DNA of 64,000 nucleotides from assembly GCA_026168455.1 (NCBI GenBank), contig CM047430.1, positions 67,247,044-67,311,043 of the forward strand, given 5' to 3'. The stretch's first letter is position 1; each line of letters starts with the position of its first letter. Origin of the DNA: Theocolax elegans (taxonomy: Eukaryota > Arthropoda > Insecta > Hymenoptera > Cerocephalidae). The notes under the pieces were generated by a model. That model did not search any database. It saw only the letters and a list, made by a program, of their open reading frames with translations, and was not told where the DNA came from. The translations under genes were made by a program, and so were the position numbers. Positions 39,012 through 49,420 of the stretch are shown here, in pieces.

Positions 39012-39052
<41 letters not shown>
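39012..39052. repeat. (CT)n microsatellite
   Basis: This is a pure CT run of about 41 bp within a GC-richer stretch (38,870-39,460). Confidence 0.95.
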
Positions 39053-39056
<4 letters not shown>

Positions 39057-39539
39057 TTCAGTCCAACGAATTGAGAGTGTACATACAGCAAGAGTACGTG
39101 CATCTGCACCTAGGCTCCTAGAGGTTGATCTACGTGCAGAGAATTCAGCACATGTACACGGAGAAGGGGTTATATTGCTACCAGCTCGATTCTATCGATC
39201 TCAAAATAAGCTATTGGTCACGTATAGAGCTATAGCGGAGTTTCGTGTCTAACGGTCGACATGGGTGGCTGTTTAGCGCCTCCGATTGACATTCTTACAG
39301 GCATTGCACTTCCCACGCAATTTATCCAAAATCGTAGAGCTGCGAAGACAACTGTTGTGTCACACTTTCGCTTGCATGCTCGGAATGGATTATATTCTTT
39401 CGTGGGAAACCTTGATGCAATTTCAACATTTCTTCTTCTCTTCTTTTTACTTTTCTAGAAAACTTATCGGGGTTCGTTCGAATGATTTTGTAAAGCTAAA
39501 GTACTGTACGCGATTACAGTTTATGTATGTTTGATTTCT

Positions 39540-40160
39540 ACTTACAATTAGTCCTTTGAAATTTAGTGCGTAAAATGAAATATTACAAATATACATTTCC
39601 AAAATAATTCCCAAACATTAATAATATACAACATTACTTGTATGCTACAATATCAATTACTATAGAATATTCAACTGAAATAATAATATACATATATGTA
39701 CAAAAAAAATTGTCATATACGCAGTATAATGAATATAATGAATAAATAATACAATTAAGAGAAGATGAATAAATAATCGTGTGATATTTAAATACATTTA
39801 AAATATTCAAAAATACATATAATTTTCAACGACATTGAAAATTTCGCGAAAAAAGAATGTGGGCGTGATAGAATATCTATAGAAAACCAGTGAGAAAAAT
39901 AAATATATCTGGATAACGATCAAAGAGCGATAAGAGTGGTTTAAAAAGCACTTTCCAACGCGATTCGTTAAACATAATACGGCGGAGAGTCTTATTTCAA
40001 GTTATAGACTACAACCTTTTGAAGGATCAACAACAAAAATTTCTCTCCCCATAGAAACCAGATGTACACCGAAGATTTTCATCGCTGATGGGCTATGAAG
40101 ATGAGAGGGATAGACATTTTTCTTTTAGTAATATACGAAAAGTCACATTGACACACGTGA
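39540..40160. other. AT-rich spacer, nothing recognisable
   Basis: No gene or named element is seen. Confidence 0.4.
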
Positions 40161-40162
40161 GA

Positions 40163-40206
<44 letters not shown>
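40161..40206. repeat. (GA)n microsatellite
   Basis: A GA run of about 45 bp with one GGG interruption opens a GC-richer stretch extending to about 40,740. Confidence 0.95.
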
Positions 40207-40208
<2 letters not shown>

Positions 40209-40749
40209 CCGAGAGAACGTCTTGCGCGGTCTCGACAAAAGCCTCCCGCGTGTATATAGGCGAGGGCACGAGCCCGGAGAAAGATTTTTCCAAGTCCCTT
40301 GCGCGAGGTGAAAGCCCAAGCCGCAAAAGATTTTTAGGGGTTGAGCTATTCGTTCGTTCATTCATCTTACCGCGAGTCTCGTTCGGTCAAGGGATGAACG
40401 CGATCATCGCCACATGTCGCCTCGGAAAATATTGCCACCAGTGTATAATGTATAATGTACCTGGCTATATATATATGTGACCACGCCTAACATTCGTTCG
40501 TGTTTCGGAGCCATTTTTCATTTTTTTTCCTCTCCTACGATCTACCCAATAACGGGAAAACGGGCTGTCTTTGTCCGCGAGAAGAGGCGCTGCTTCTTCT
40601 GCATATACGGGGGGATTTTTACTGCGATGGCTCGTATTGACAATCGTATTGTGAATATTGCACGCGCCGACTGTCGTCGCGTCGTCTTTAAGATATTCGA
40701 AATTCTTCCCTCAAATACTGCCAGTTTACCAATTGTAATTGAAGAATGA

Positions 40750-41930
40750 AATTTGAAGTTACTTTGTGACAACAAACTTCGTTTGAATCGATTCTATTTA
40801 CTAATGTTTTGATACTCGGAATGACGTATTTCAATTCAATATTTCTAAGCACCTATATTTTACTTTTTTTTCCTATATTATATTATTTATCAATTAATTA
40901 TTACATATTTGCTATTTTCCATTTTTTATAATTGTGCGTAAGCTTGGTATATTTATCTCTGGTAGAAATTACACCATAAATTATGGTTATAGTGATTATA
41001 TTTAAATGCTTGATTCTCAATTAAGTTAGTATGCTCAAATAAGCTTTTTGTTTTAAGATTAAGTAGAAAATTAATTATTAATATTTTAATATTTGTTAAC
41101 TTAATAATTTTTAAAAACTAGAATGTATATACGTGTTTCACGTTTTAATAGACGTGATGCTATTTTATAATTATTAATTTGCTTTAATTGAATTACATTC
41201 TACAATCTTGTTTGTATTCTATAATAATATATATACATTTATATACAGTAATTTTTAATTATTAAAGTAAAATTTTAGGATACTTTAACGATCGATATCT
41301 ATTTTACGAAAAGGTTTAATAAAAAGTAAGTGAACCGTTTATGAGATATTTTGAAAGTACACTTGCAGTTTTCACGCCCCAAAATAGTATCGATTTCCAC
41401 CAGGGATAAAAGCTAAATAGAAGTTATAAAAAAATAATGCGCGATTTTTATATTTGTTTCAGAAGCGGAATCGTGGTCGGTGGTAAGTAGTATTTTCTAA
41501 TCCTTGGAAAATTAAACGTAAATGCATTGTCTATATTAAAAGAATAATTAAATCGGTGAGTATATGGATATTTTCTACATGTATTCGTTAGAATATGAAA
41601 AACTATGGAATTCAGTATTTCAAATAGCGAGGTAAAAAAAAAAGTGATGGAAACGACTACGCGATCGACGATTTATTTAACAAACGAAAAATTGGACATT
41701 TAGCGAATATTAAATTAATTCTCATCGACGAGCGCGACCGGCAAGAGAGCCATAACTTTAAAAGATAGAAATAAAGAATGCAGGTTCATTAAGCATAACG
41801 TTATTACGCGATAAATCATTACGCAGTGTAAATTGCGGATTCACTTGAACGTAAACAAAAGAAACAGAACGATAAAGGGAAAGAAGCATGACCGGGCTCG
41901 CTCTTGGTCGCCCGGCCTGCGAAGAGAGAC
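40750..41930. other. AT-rich spacer upstream of the abd-A promoter region
   Basis: No gene is seen. Composition shifts to GC-richer from about 41,700 as the promoter region approaches. Confidence 0.45.
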
Positions 41931-41934
41931 AGAT

Positions 41935-42030
41935 AGAGGGAGAGAGGGAGAGAAGGAGAGCAAAGTAGAGTGAGAAAGAGAAAGAGAAAGAGAAAGAGAG
42001 AGAGAGAGAGAGAGCGAGAGGGAAAGAGAA
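41935..42030. repeat. Imperfect (GA)n / (GAGAAA)n tract
   Basis: A purine run of AGAGGGAGAG, GAGAAAGAGAAA and pure GA units lies about 0.5 kb left of the candidate abd-A promoter region. Confidence 0.85.
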
Positions 42031-42484
42031 ACATTTTCATTCCACAATTGACACTATCTCTCGTCAACCGTAAAGCAACTTTTAGAGAAGTAATAATGGA
42101 CGAGCACGCAGCTACAAAATAAATGCTCCTATTTCGCTAGCGGCAAAAGCAACTCCTTAAGCGTTTCCTACCGCTATTTTTCCAGCCGTCCTCCCCGGCG
42201 TTCTCACTCACTCTCTTTCTTTCCTCCGTCTTTTTTTTCGCGTCGTGCGCAGAAGAGCCAACTCGGATGCATTTGCTTCGTCGACGGGGGAGAGAGAGGA
42301 GATAAGCGGTCGGTCGGTCGAGCGAGAAGAAGACCGCGAGACGAAGATAATCGAGAAGAGGAACCGAGATCGCGCTATCGTGCCCGAGGAAAGCTCGAGG
42401 AAGAGAGAGGGCGAGTGAGCGAGGGAGCGGGACAGAGAGAGCGGGAGCGGGAGTGAGATAGGAGAAAAAACCACCGAGCGAGCG

Positions 42485-42488
<4 letters not shown>

Positions 42489-42516
<28 letters not shown>
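42489..42516. repeat. (GA)n microsatellite in abd-A upstream region
   Basis: This is an uninterrupted GA run about 28 bp long inside a purine-rich segment. It lies next to GAGCGAGC repeats and just upstream of the candidate promoter. Confidence 0.9.
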
Positions 42517-42520
<4 letters not shown>

Positions 42521-42539
42521 GCGAGTAAGAGAGAAAGGA

Positions 42540-43045
42540 GGATCGTGGAAGAGAAGGCGGCTGTGGAACGCACAGTCCCGAGGCAACGTGGCGAGCGCGC
42601 AGTACATTCTGACAGCCGAGTCAGAGAAGCCGCGTTCTCTCTCGCGCGGAAGCGAGACGCACGAGTCAAGAAGCGAGCGAGACGTCCAGGAGAAGGAGAG
42701 AGAGCGAGAGAGAAAGAGGGAGAGATCGCGCACGTGCACCAACACAACCGTAGGTTCCCATTCATCTTGGCGCGCCTAGTCCGCACCGGATTGGCCCGCG
42801 GTGGGTAAGGCCGATCGGGGATTGGCCGGTTCTGTTTACCAGCTGGTGCCGCGCGGGCCTCGGTAGAGGGGGAGAGAGAGGAGGCAACGCGCGCGCGCTA
42901 CCACGGAGTCCGCACTCGGGACCAAGGGTGCGAGAGAGACAGCACGAGCAACAACAAGGATCGAGAGCCAGCCTCGCGCACACACACACGCTCGCCCGCT
43001 CACACGCTCACACGCTCACGCACACGCACACCTACACGACCAGTC

Positions 43046-43080
<35 letters not shown>

Positions 43081-43170
43081 CACTTCACCAAGGAGATAGA
43101 CGGAGATGCCCCGATAGAGAAAGAGAGCGAGAGCGAGCGAGAGAGCGAGAGAGAGCGAGAGAGAGACAAG
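42540..43170 (+). promoter_or_regulatory. Candidate abd-A promoter and PRE-like region
   Basis: This is a CpG-rich, purine-rich segment just upstream of the leader. Two inverted CCAAT boxes (ATTGG at 42,790-42,794 and 42,821-42,825) lie 31 bp apart. A (GA)15-class tract occupies 43,048-43,078, with GAGCGAGAG-type repeats on either side. GCCAT, the core of the Pho/YY1 site, occurs just downstream at 43,176-43,180 and 43,202-43,206. In Drosophila, dense GAGAG (GAF) plus GCCAT (Pho) marks Polycomb response elements and Hox promoters. No convincing TATA box was seen. That this is the active start region is inference from position. Confidence 0.45.
43048..43078. repeat. (GA)n microsatellite in abd-A promoter
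   Basis: This is a 31-bp uninterrupted GA run. It also constitutes a tandem array of GAGAG words, the binding core of GAGA factor. Confidence 0.9.
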
Positions 43171-43931
43171 CGGCGCCATTATTGTAAGGGGTTACATTTA
43201 GCCATGGCTCGACCGGTGTGCGCGTGTGTCTGTGCGTGCGTGTCTCGGGCCGGTCGTAGTACGCGGCGTTCGGGATAGGGGGCTATAGTACCTTCATGCA
43301 TGGCCCATAAAGGATTCGTCGACTATCCGAGAAGTACGCAAGAAAACGGCTTCTAACACCTGACGGACGAGGACGGAGGAGGCCCGCGCGCGACGAGATC
43401 GGCTCGTACCACGCGCGACCCAGAGGACGTACCGGGCCCGCGGACCCCCCGATCTCACCCGGAGCTCCGAGCTCGTGGATCAGCTGTGTGCTATCGCTAC
43501 CGCTACCGCCTCCGCCGCTGACGACGCCACCGCTACCGCCACCGCCACTTCCCCGTCGCTCGCCCTCGCTCGGGCCGACGGACTCGGTTCAGTGCCGCGG
43601 CGATGCCTGAGAGTGCGCGACTCGGCCCCGCGGTTCCGTGAGCCTCTCTCGAGTGCGATTACCCGCGCTATTACCCGACCACCCCGAGGACAAGCTCGAG
43701 ATCGTTTGACCCCAGGATGGGTCCGTGCATTCGTCTGGACCGCGGTGCGCGTTCCCCCCGGCGTGACTAGCTCGTCCATCCTCGGCCACCCGATTCGACT
43801 ACCCATCGCCACCTCCACCAGCTCCACCAGCAGCACCACAACCAGGAGCACCAGCACCAGCAGCATCCCCGGAGACTGGGGTGCCGTGGCGTCGCAGCGG
43901 AAGGACCGACCGAGATCCCTTCCGGCGCGCT
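43171..43931 (+). other. abd-A: Probable abd-A 5' leader with several short upstream ORFs
   Basis: This GC-rich stretch lies immediately upstream of the abd-A start codon. It contains at least five ATG-initiated uORFs, all closing before the main ATG: 43,204-43,278 (24 codons), 43,296-43,310 (4 codons), 43,300-43,356 (18 codons), 43,603-43,641 (12 codons) and 43,717-43,770 (17 codons). A CAC/CAG-rich stretch runs from 43,810 to 43,870. The transcription start is not known from sequence, so which uORFs are in the mRNA is inference. A long frame starting near 43,475 uses GTG, is out of frame with abd-A and is not called as a gene. Confidence 0.6.
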
Positions 43932-44709
43932 ATGAGTTCCAAGTTCATAATCGATAGCATGCTACCCAAGTACCACCAGCATCAGTCGCCGTATCAACAG
44001 TTATTCTCGACAGCGAACCCGAGCTCGGTTCAGGCGGCCTGTTCAGCCGCGGCAGCAGCAGCAGGTACCACTCCGGCCTCGGTAGCAGCCGCAGCCAGCC
44101 AGCTCGAGTCCAGCCTCAACGCGGTAGCCGCCGCGGTAAACTACGCCCAGCACAGCTCCCCGAGCCCGACGGGCTCGAGTCCCCAGCACTCGGGCAGCTC
44201 GGCATCGACCTCGCCGGCGGCGCGAGCCTCCACCATGTACCCCTACGTCTCGGCGGCCGCGGCCCACCACCACCACCAGCAGCAGCAGGCAGTCGCCGCG
44301 GCTGCCTTCGGAGCCACCTCCAGCATGGTGCCCGGCTTCGGGAGCTCCGCGGCCTCGAGTGCCGCCCTCGCAGCCGCGGCTGCGGTCGACGCGGCCACAG
44401 CCGGCGACAAGTCGTGCAGGTACACCGCCAGCCTCACCGGGAACGTTGCACCCAGCACCGCCGACCCCATGGTCAACTATACCCTGGGCCAGCACCACCA
44501 CAACGGCGCGACGCCCGGGAGCCTCGTCTCCTCGGCCTCGGCCTCCTCGGTCTCCGCGGCCTCGATGACCTCCATGGCCGCGGCGGCTCAGTTCTACCAC
44601 CAGGCGGCCGCGGCGAGCGTCGTCGATCCCCTGGGCTCGTGTCAGCAGCCGACCTCCGGACAACCCGGGATCCCGGAGATCCCTCGCTACCCCTGGATGT
44701 CCATCACCG
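43932..44709 (+). CDS. abd-A: abdominal-A (abd-A) coding exon 1: N-terminus to YPWM hexapeptide
   Basis: This exon encodes the first 259 residues of the Hox transcription factor Abdominal-A, a nuclear DNA-binding protein that specifies abdominal segment identity. Visible in the sequence: it opens with MSSKFIIDSMLPKY, which closely matches the AbdA N-terminus known from other insects. A MYPYVS block lies at residues 102-107, followed by a His4-Gln4 run at 112-119. A DKSCRYT block sits at 159-165 and the Exd-binding hexapeptide YPWM at 253-256. Poly-Ala stretches fill much of the rest. I chose ATG 43,932 because it is the first in-frame ATG, has G at -3 and starts the conserved block; the frame stays open upstream, but I saw no ATG there. 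The exon ends ATC ACC G, followed by a consensus donor GTGAGT at 44,710. That donor leaves one base of the next codon (phase 1). Composition is strongly GC-rich compared with its flanks. Ubx is excluded because the sequence after YPWM is S-I-T-D-W-M-S-P-F, which is the AbdA form. Confidence 0.97.
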
Positions 44710-46408
44710 GTGAGTCTTTTCCTCCATCGCACGTATGCCATTCTTTTTGATATGTCTTTCTTTCATCACCGTTCCCGGCATTCCAGTTCTCTATTCTCTC
44801 CTCCTCGAGCTTTTTTTTACCGATCCTCTCGTCCTTTGCGTCCGCTGCGAATGTTTGTTGCTCTCTTTTTTATATTTTATCCCTTAAACAAACTCGTTTC
44901 GTTTAAATGTCATAGTCGTAGAGGAACCGATGCTCGAATGACTATACATAATGATACCTATATTATCGTTGTGCAACAACAAACCTTTTTGCTAAAATGT
45001 CGCTAATGTTACCTCCGGTAATGTGCATGTGACCAATTGTTACCCTGCCAATTGCATGAAACTAAATTGTTGTCGATATGCGTGATCGAAAAATCGCGCG
45101 CGACCGTCCACCCGAGCCGGAAGATTTTTGCCGACGGCCGTCGTCGAGCGACGCTCGGTTCGACGCGAGCTCGCGGCTTTGGTAACCGCGTACACGGATA
45201 TCTACACTTTCGTTCGGACGAACATCAACGACGAGTTTCTTTTCTCAAAATCCATTAACTTAAACATTTTATAATTCAAAATAACGTAATTTAAATTTTT
45301 GTTTATCCGTAATTACTTGGAAGTAAAACGAAAATGCCGATTACAACCGCTTCGCGTTCAGCTTATTAATGGAATAATTATTGCATCTCCGCGTAGTATA
45401 ATTACTCGACTGTCGTTTATGCAAACTTATCGTGGGATAAGAAACGCGCTTAATTTCCCAAATTTCTTTCGTGGGCAATTAAAATCTAGCAAAGTATAAA
45501 GAAAAAAAAAGATAAAAAGATATAACCGATCTCTCGTACACACGATAATGTAAGAATTCGCGTAATTACGCGGGAAGTATTGCAAATATATAAATTGTAA
45601 CGATGCATTTATGCGAGTAACTCTTCGATATATTCATTTCCAAACAGCACCATAAACTTATGACATTTGAATGGCATAATAACATGTTAATTATGGTTAT
45701 ACGCGGAGGCTATTTCAGCTACTACCTTTTAAAACGTAATCTAACGCATACGTACGAATAAATATACTAATGGTTTTTTTACCCGCCATCCGTTAATCGA
45801 TTAAGAAAATAATTACGAGCATTCGAAAATATTAATTCATTTCGTATACGTCAAGTCTCGATTAACAATTTGTTTATAACCATATTTTTTCGTTGTGCGT
45901 TTTCGACGATTGTAATTTTGAAAACATGTTGTATCTTCCATATGTTCATATTTAACGTTTGAAAATTAGTTGTAAGCACATAAATCGTCTATTAATTAAA
46001 TGTAATTACTATTTAATCAATTAATATATACGTATAGTTATTTTTCCTTTTTTTCTAACATAATCATCATTAATTTAACTTAACGGTGCTCATGTTTAAT
46101 CATTTAAAACGCACACGAGGAATGTAAAATAATATATTTAAATTGTTTTATTAATTAATGTGAATTTATTTTTAAACGTGTATGGAACGTTTGTTAATCC
46201 ATATTTGTAGCATAATACAGCATGCAAAAGTTATAAAATAGTGAATATTATTCAATTAAAATTAGCTTGAATGTAATATTGTCGATAATCATTCGTTGAT
46301 TAGAATAATAATCGTGTTGTGTATAATAGTTTATGAAAATTACTTATACGATCACCAAAGTATTAATATTTCAAATTACACAGAATAAAAAATCCTTTTG
46401 TTTTATAG
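44710..46408 (+). other. abd-A: abd-A intron 1
   Basis: This 1,699-nt intron has a donor GTGAGT and an acceptor TTTTATAG. The first few hundred bases are mixed in composition, with a CpG-rich patch near 45,080-45,200. The rest is AT-rich with many ATTA-type words. Reading through the donor without splicing adds 13 residues (GESFPPSHVCHSF) and ends at a TGA at 44,748-44,750. No other coding exon is seen inside. Confidence 0.9.
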
Positions 46409-46441
46409 ATTGGATGAGCCCCTTCGACAGAGTTGTCTGTG
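46409..46441 (+). CDS. abd-A: abd-A 33-nt microexon encoding DWMSPFDRVVC
   Basis: This very short exon continues abd-A between the YPWM exon and the homeodomain exon. It is preceded by TTTTATAG (acceptor AG at 46,407-46,408) and followed by GTGAGT (46,442-46,447). Joined to the last G of exon 1, it reads D W M S P F D R V V C and then the first base of a further codon, expected to be G. This matches the AbdA linker known from other insects (TDWM-SPF-RVVCG just before the homeodomain). The TDWM motif is split, with T in exon 1 and DWM here. Drosophila work describes TDWM as an additional Extradenticle-interaction motif of AbdA. Length 33 with phase 1 on both sides means skipping would keep the frame. 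It is too short to be found by ORF scanning; I found it from the protein match and the splice sites. Confidence 0.93.
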
Positions 46442-46979
46442 GTGAGTAATTTCAACTTTTTATTTTCCATTAGCTTATAAACATAAAAACCGGGCGACAC
46501 CTGAAATAAAAGGAAATAAAAAAAAAGAAGATGAAAAATTGAAACGAAGAAGAAGAACCTTAAAATAATCTATAAAGACACGACATTATCTATTTTATAT
46601 ACCTTGTTAATCTTTGTAAAATTGAATAATATGCGTGGGAGAGAGCTAACAAAAAATACGAATTATCAGACCATAACAATTCAAAGTTGCATATTTTTAC
46701 ATTGATTCTCAACTAAAATCCTGTTTATGTTCTTGTATTTTGACATATATTTACAATTTTTATGCACACAACATTTCTATACGAGTTCATTCACGAACAA
46801 TCCCAGTTATCATCGAGCTTTTTTTCTTTTTTTTTTGTAACTCGTCTATAATCCTTCGCGATCGCCAATTCGTTTGAGTAAGAAACGAATGCGTATTTAA
46901 TAATAATGTACATTACGATGTAAAATTAATACCATAAACTATGTGGAATCGCAGTTGCACCGATATTGCAACGATTATC

Positions 46980-47520
46980 CGTCAATGAAACTATTTAAAA
47001 ATTGTGAAAATCGATTGTAAATAAGAGAGGGTGCACCGGGTATACGAAAATAAAAGAATTTGGCCGGGATAGCATAAACCTGTTCGTCCGTCAATCTTAT
47101 ATCAGAAGTACAAACACGGACATGCGGAGGCGCGTACGACGATTTGTTTGCTCTTCTAACTTGATGCGTATCGCGTGGAACAGGCGCCATTGACATTGAA
47201 GCCTCGTCTAGATTATTTGGCATTGAAATTTTTCGTAGCCAACTCGCTAGGTCTCTTCAATTTCAAGGCTGGAATTCATATGGTTACGACGCGTTGGTTA
47301 TCGTACAGTCGATGAGAATGCCTCACTATTTTCTGTGCACGATGCGTTTTACTTCCCCACTTACCCCCCACCCCCTCCTTCTCACCCACATCGCCTGCCT
47401 TTCTTTCTTGTACGTCTCTTCGACATGCAAGATGAATGATCGACTACCTCCAATTATGGCTCTGTCCCCCTTCCCCATTACGAAATAATCGACGAGATAT
47501 GTCCTATTCGACAAACTTGA
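46980..47520. promoter_or_regulatory. Candidate intronic regulatory island
   Basis: This is a GC-richer stretch in AT-rich intron 2. It contains GGCGCCATTGAC (47,183-47,194), another Pho-core word of the same type as at 12,326 and 43,172. A minus-strand 82-codon frame ends near here, and I recognise nothing in it. Confidence 0.3.
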
Positions 47521-47529
47521 ACTACGGCA

Positions 47530-48680
47530 ATTCTAGGCACACCAAGATGTGATTGTAAATTTAATTGGGATTTCATTATTATACAGCTTAGTTTTAAGAT
47601 TCTCGTGTAATCTAACCTTTTACACTTTTCACAAATAATTCAATTCACTTTTTTCTTTTCACTATCGGCGCGCATTAGGTATTCCTAATAGCCACATTGC
47701 TGTTTACGTCGAATAATTATATTAATTGTTATATAATTCACCAGAATTAATAAAGCGACTATAAAATTTAATTATTTTACTCAGTCAATAGATTAGAGGA
47801 AAACGTGAATTATTAATTATTTGTTATCGGGTCGTTATATTTTGCTAAATTATTAATTTTTACAACTCATTATCATTTTATTAAATGCCCTATTAATTAT
47901 AAAAGCGTCTACAAGGCTTATTGCTTGTTATATGGAGCGATTGCGTCAGTATTTCGAATCTAACCGTTGAATGAACATTTATGTTTATTAAACAACGTGA
48001 AACAGTTTGCAAATTTCAACTTCTTCGAGCCTCGCGACTTTATCTTGTTTAGCCAATCGTTTCCAAATTAATCTGCATAATATTTTCGCGAAACGTAGCG
48101 TACACCAAAATAATTTTCATTCGCTAATGCTCAGTTTGAAAGGCTATATCTAAGTAAGAATTAAAATGATTATTACAACAAATATTAAAGTGATAAAGAG
48201 ATAACAAATTATTCACTACTCATTTTTTCTAATTAAGTAATTGATTAAACACTAAAGATTACCTTAACAACACGGTAAACGGTGGACGTATCAGCTGTTC
48301 AACAAATATTAATCTAAGATAGGAAAGCACTACTGTTTTTACTAAGCTATCACGGCAATTTTTAGTATAATGATCCTCGGTTCCAAGTTTACCGTGTATT
48401 TACGGTAATTGCAAATGTCAAAATGATAATACAGTACGTTTATAACAATTGATAGTGTCAAAAGAGGATATTTAAAATTGTAAATGCATTACTATACTTA
48501 GATTTTGATATTATTGTGCAGGATAAAACGTATAATATAACGCTGCAGGTTAAATATAAACTCGAAAAATGAAGATGTATAGACTCGAGGGAGTTTTTAT
48601 TATCTAAGGGACTAATTACTTAAACAAAGAAACATTAAAACAGTGTACAATGTAAGCTCCCGAAGATTTTTGAGTCGAGC
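47530..48680. other. AT-rich intronic spacer
   Basis: No exon is seen. An 11-bp inverted pair, ACACGGTAAAC (48,270-48,280) and GTTTACCGTGT (48,387-48,397), flanks about 106 bp. Confidence 0.5.
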
Positions 48681-49420
48681 GTTGACTCATGTCAAGTCGT
48701 AAGATCGTAAAACAAAATATGAGAGAAAGAGAAAGACGGTGAAATTTACCATTTTACCATGGACTTTGGGTGAATAGGTTCTCGAGGCGGCCGGGGCACT
48801 TTCCGAAATGGGAAAACAAACGAGAATCTTGGTGGGCACGAAGGGACCTAAGAGGGAGAAGAGAACCTCGAAATGACTATGAGGTGGCGAAGGGGAGGCC
48901 ATCGCGAGCTCATAAAATCATTATGTACCGACCTTTATGCGTTTATGGCCCTCACTTGATTCCTTGCAGTCGAGAGAAGAAAATTGTTAGCCGAAACGGA
49001 GGCGATCTCCGCCGAAGCGTTTTACTTTTTTCTTCCTTACAATTTTTTTTTCTTTTTATGGAACACTCCAAAAACTGACGTATTCTACCGATCCGCGCAA
49101 ATAAAAATAGTCGTTTCCACGGGTAACGTTTTCATACCTACCCCGCGAACGTTTTACAAGTCTCGCTCTTACTTTTCCGCAAACAAGAACAACAAATGCA
49201 TATGTACGTGTGCAGTACGCCGAAAGAGAGAGAGAGAGAGAGGGGGAGAGAACGTGCCCAATAAAAAGTTATACCGATAAAAAAAGAATCGGTTTTCTTT
49301 ATTACCAATTGATAAATACATTTAACGATAGAGTAAACATTTTCGTTTATAACGATATAACTAAATTCGCTTTATCGGCTCGAGCGCGACTCAAGGTCGG
49401 TAGTGTATAATTAATGAACA
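48680..49420. promoter_or_regulatory. Candidate intronic enhancer with clustered TTTATG words
   Basis: Within 40 bp (48,911-48,950) lie CATAAA, TTTATG and TTTATGGCC. The last matches the Abd-B/Caudal-type site. TCAAGGTCG, an FTZ-F1/ERR-type word, lies at 49,391-49,399, and a (GA)n run at about 49,223-49,241. The position inside abd-A and the sites suggest a posterior Hox input; this is inference. Confidence 0.35.

Noticed and set aside
1..42540. mir-iab-4 hairpin
   Set aside because: I looked for its conserved core words on both strands. Partial GTATAC matches (for example near 16,610, 23,980 and 27,630) lack the rest of the microRNA.
42137..42786. Two overlapping minus-strand frames of about 200 codons
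   Set aside because: They are translations of the GA-rich tract upstream of abd-A (Ser/Leu/Arg runs) and not genes.
43475..43957. Plus-strand 160-codon frame overlapping the abd-A start
   Set aside because: It begins with GTG, is out of frame with abd-A, has Thr/Ala/Ser low complexity and matches nothing known; it is part of the leader.
44043..44741. Minus-strand 232-codon frame opposite abd-A exon 1
   Set aside because: It is antisense to a conserved coding exon, rich in Gly and Arg as expected from complementing Ala/Ser/Pro codons, and has no family resemblance.
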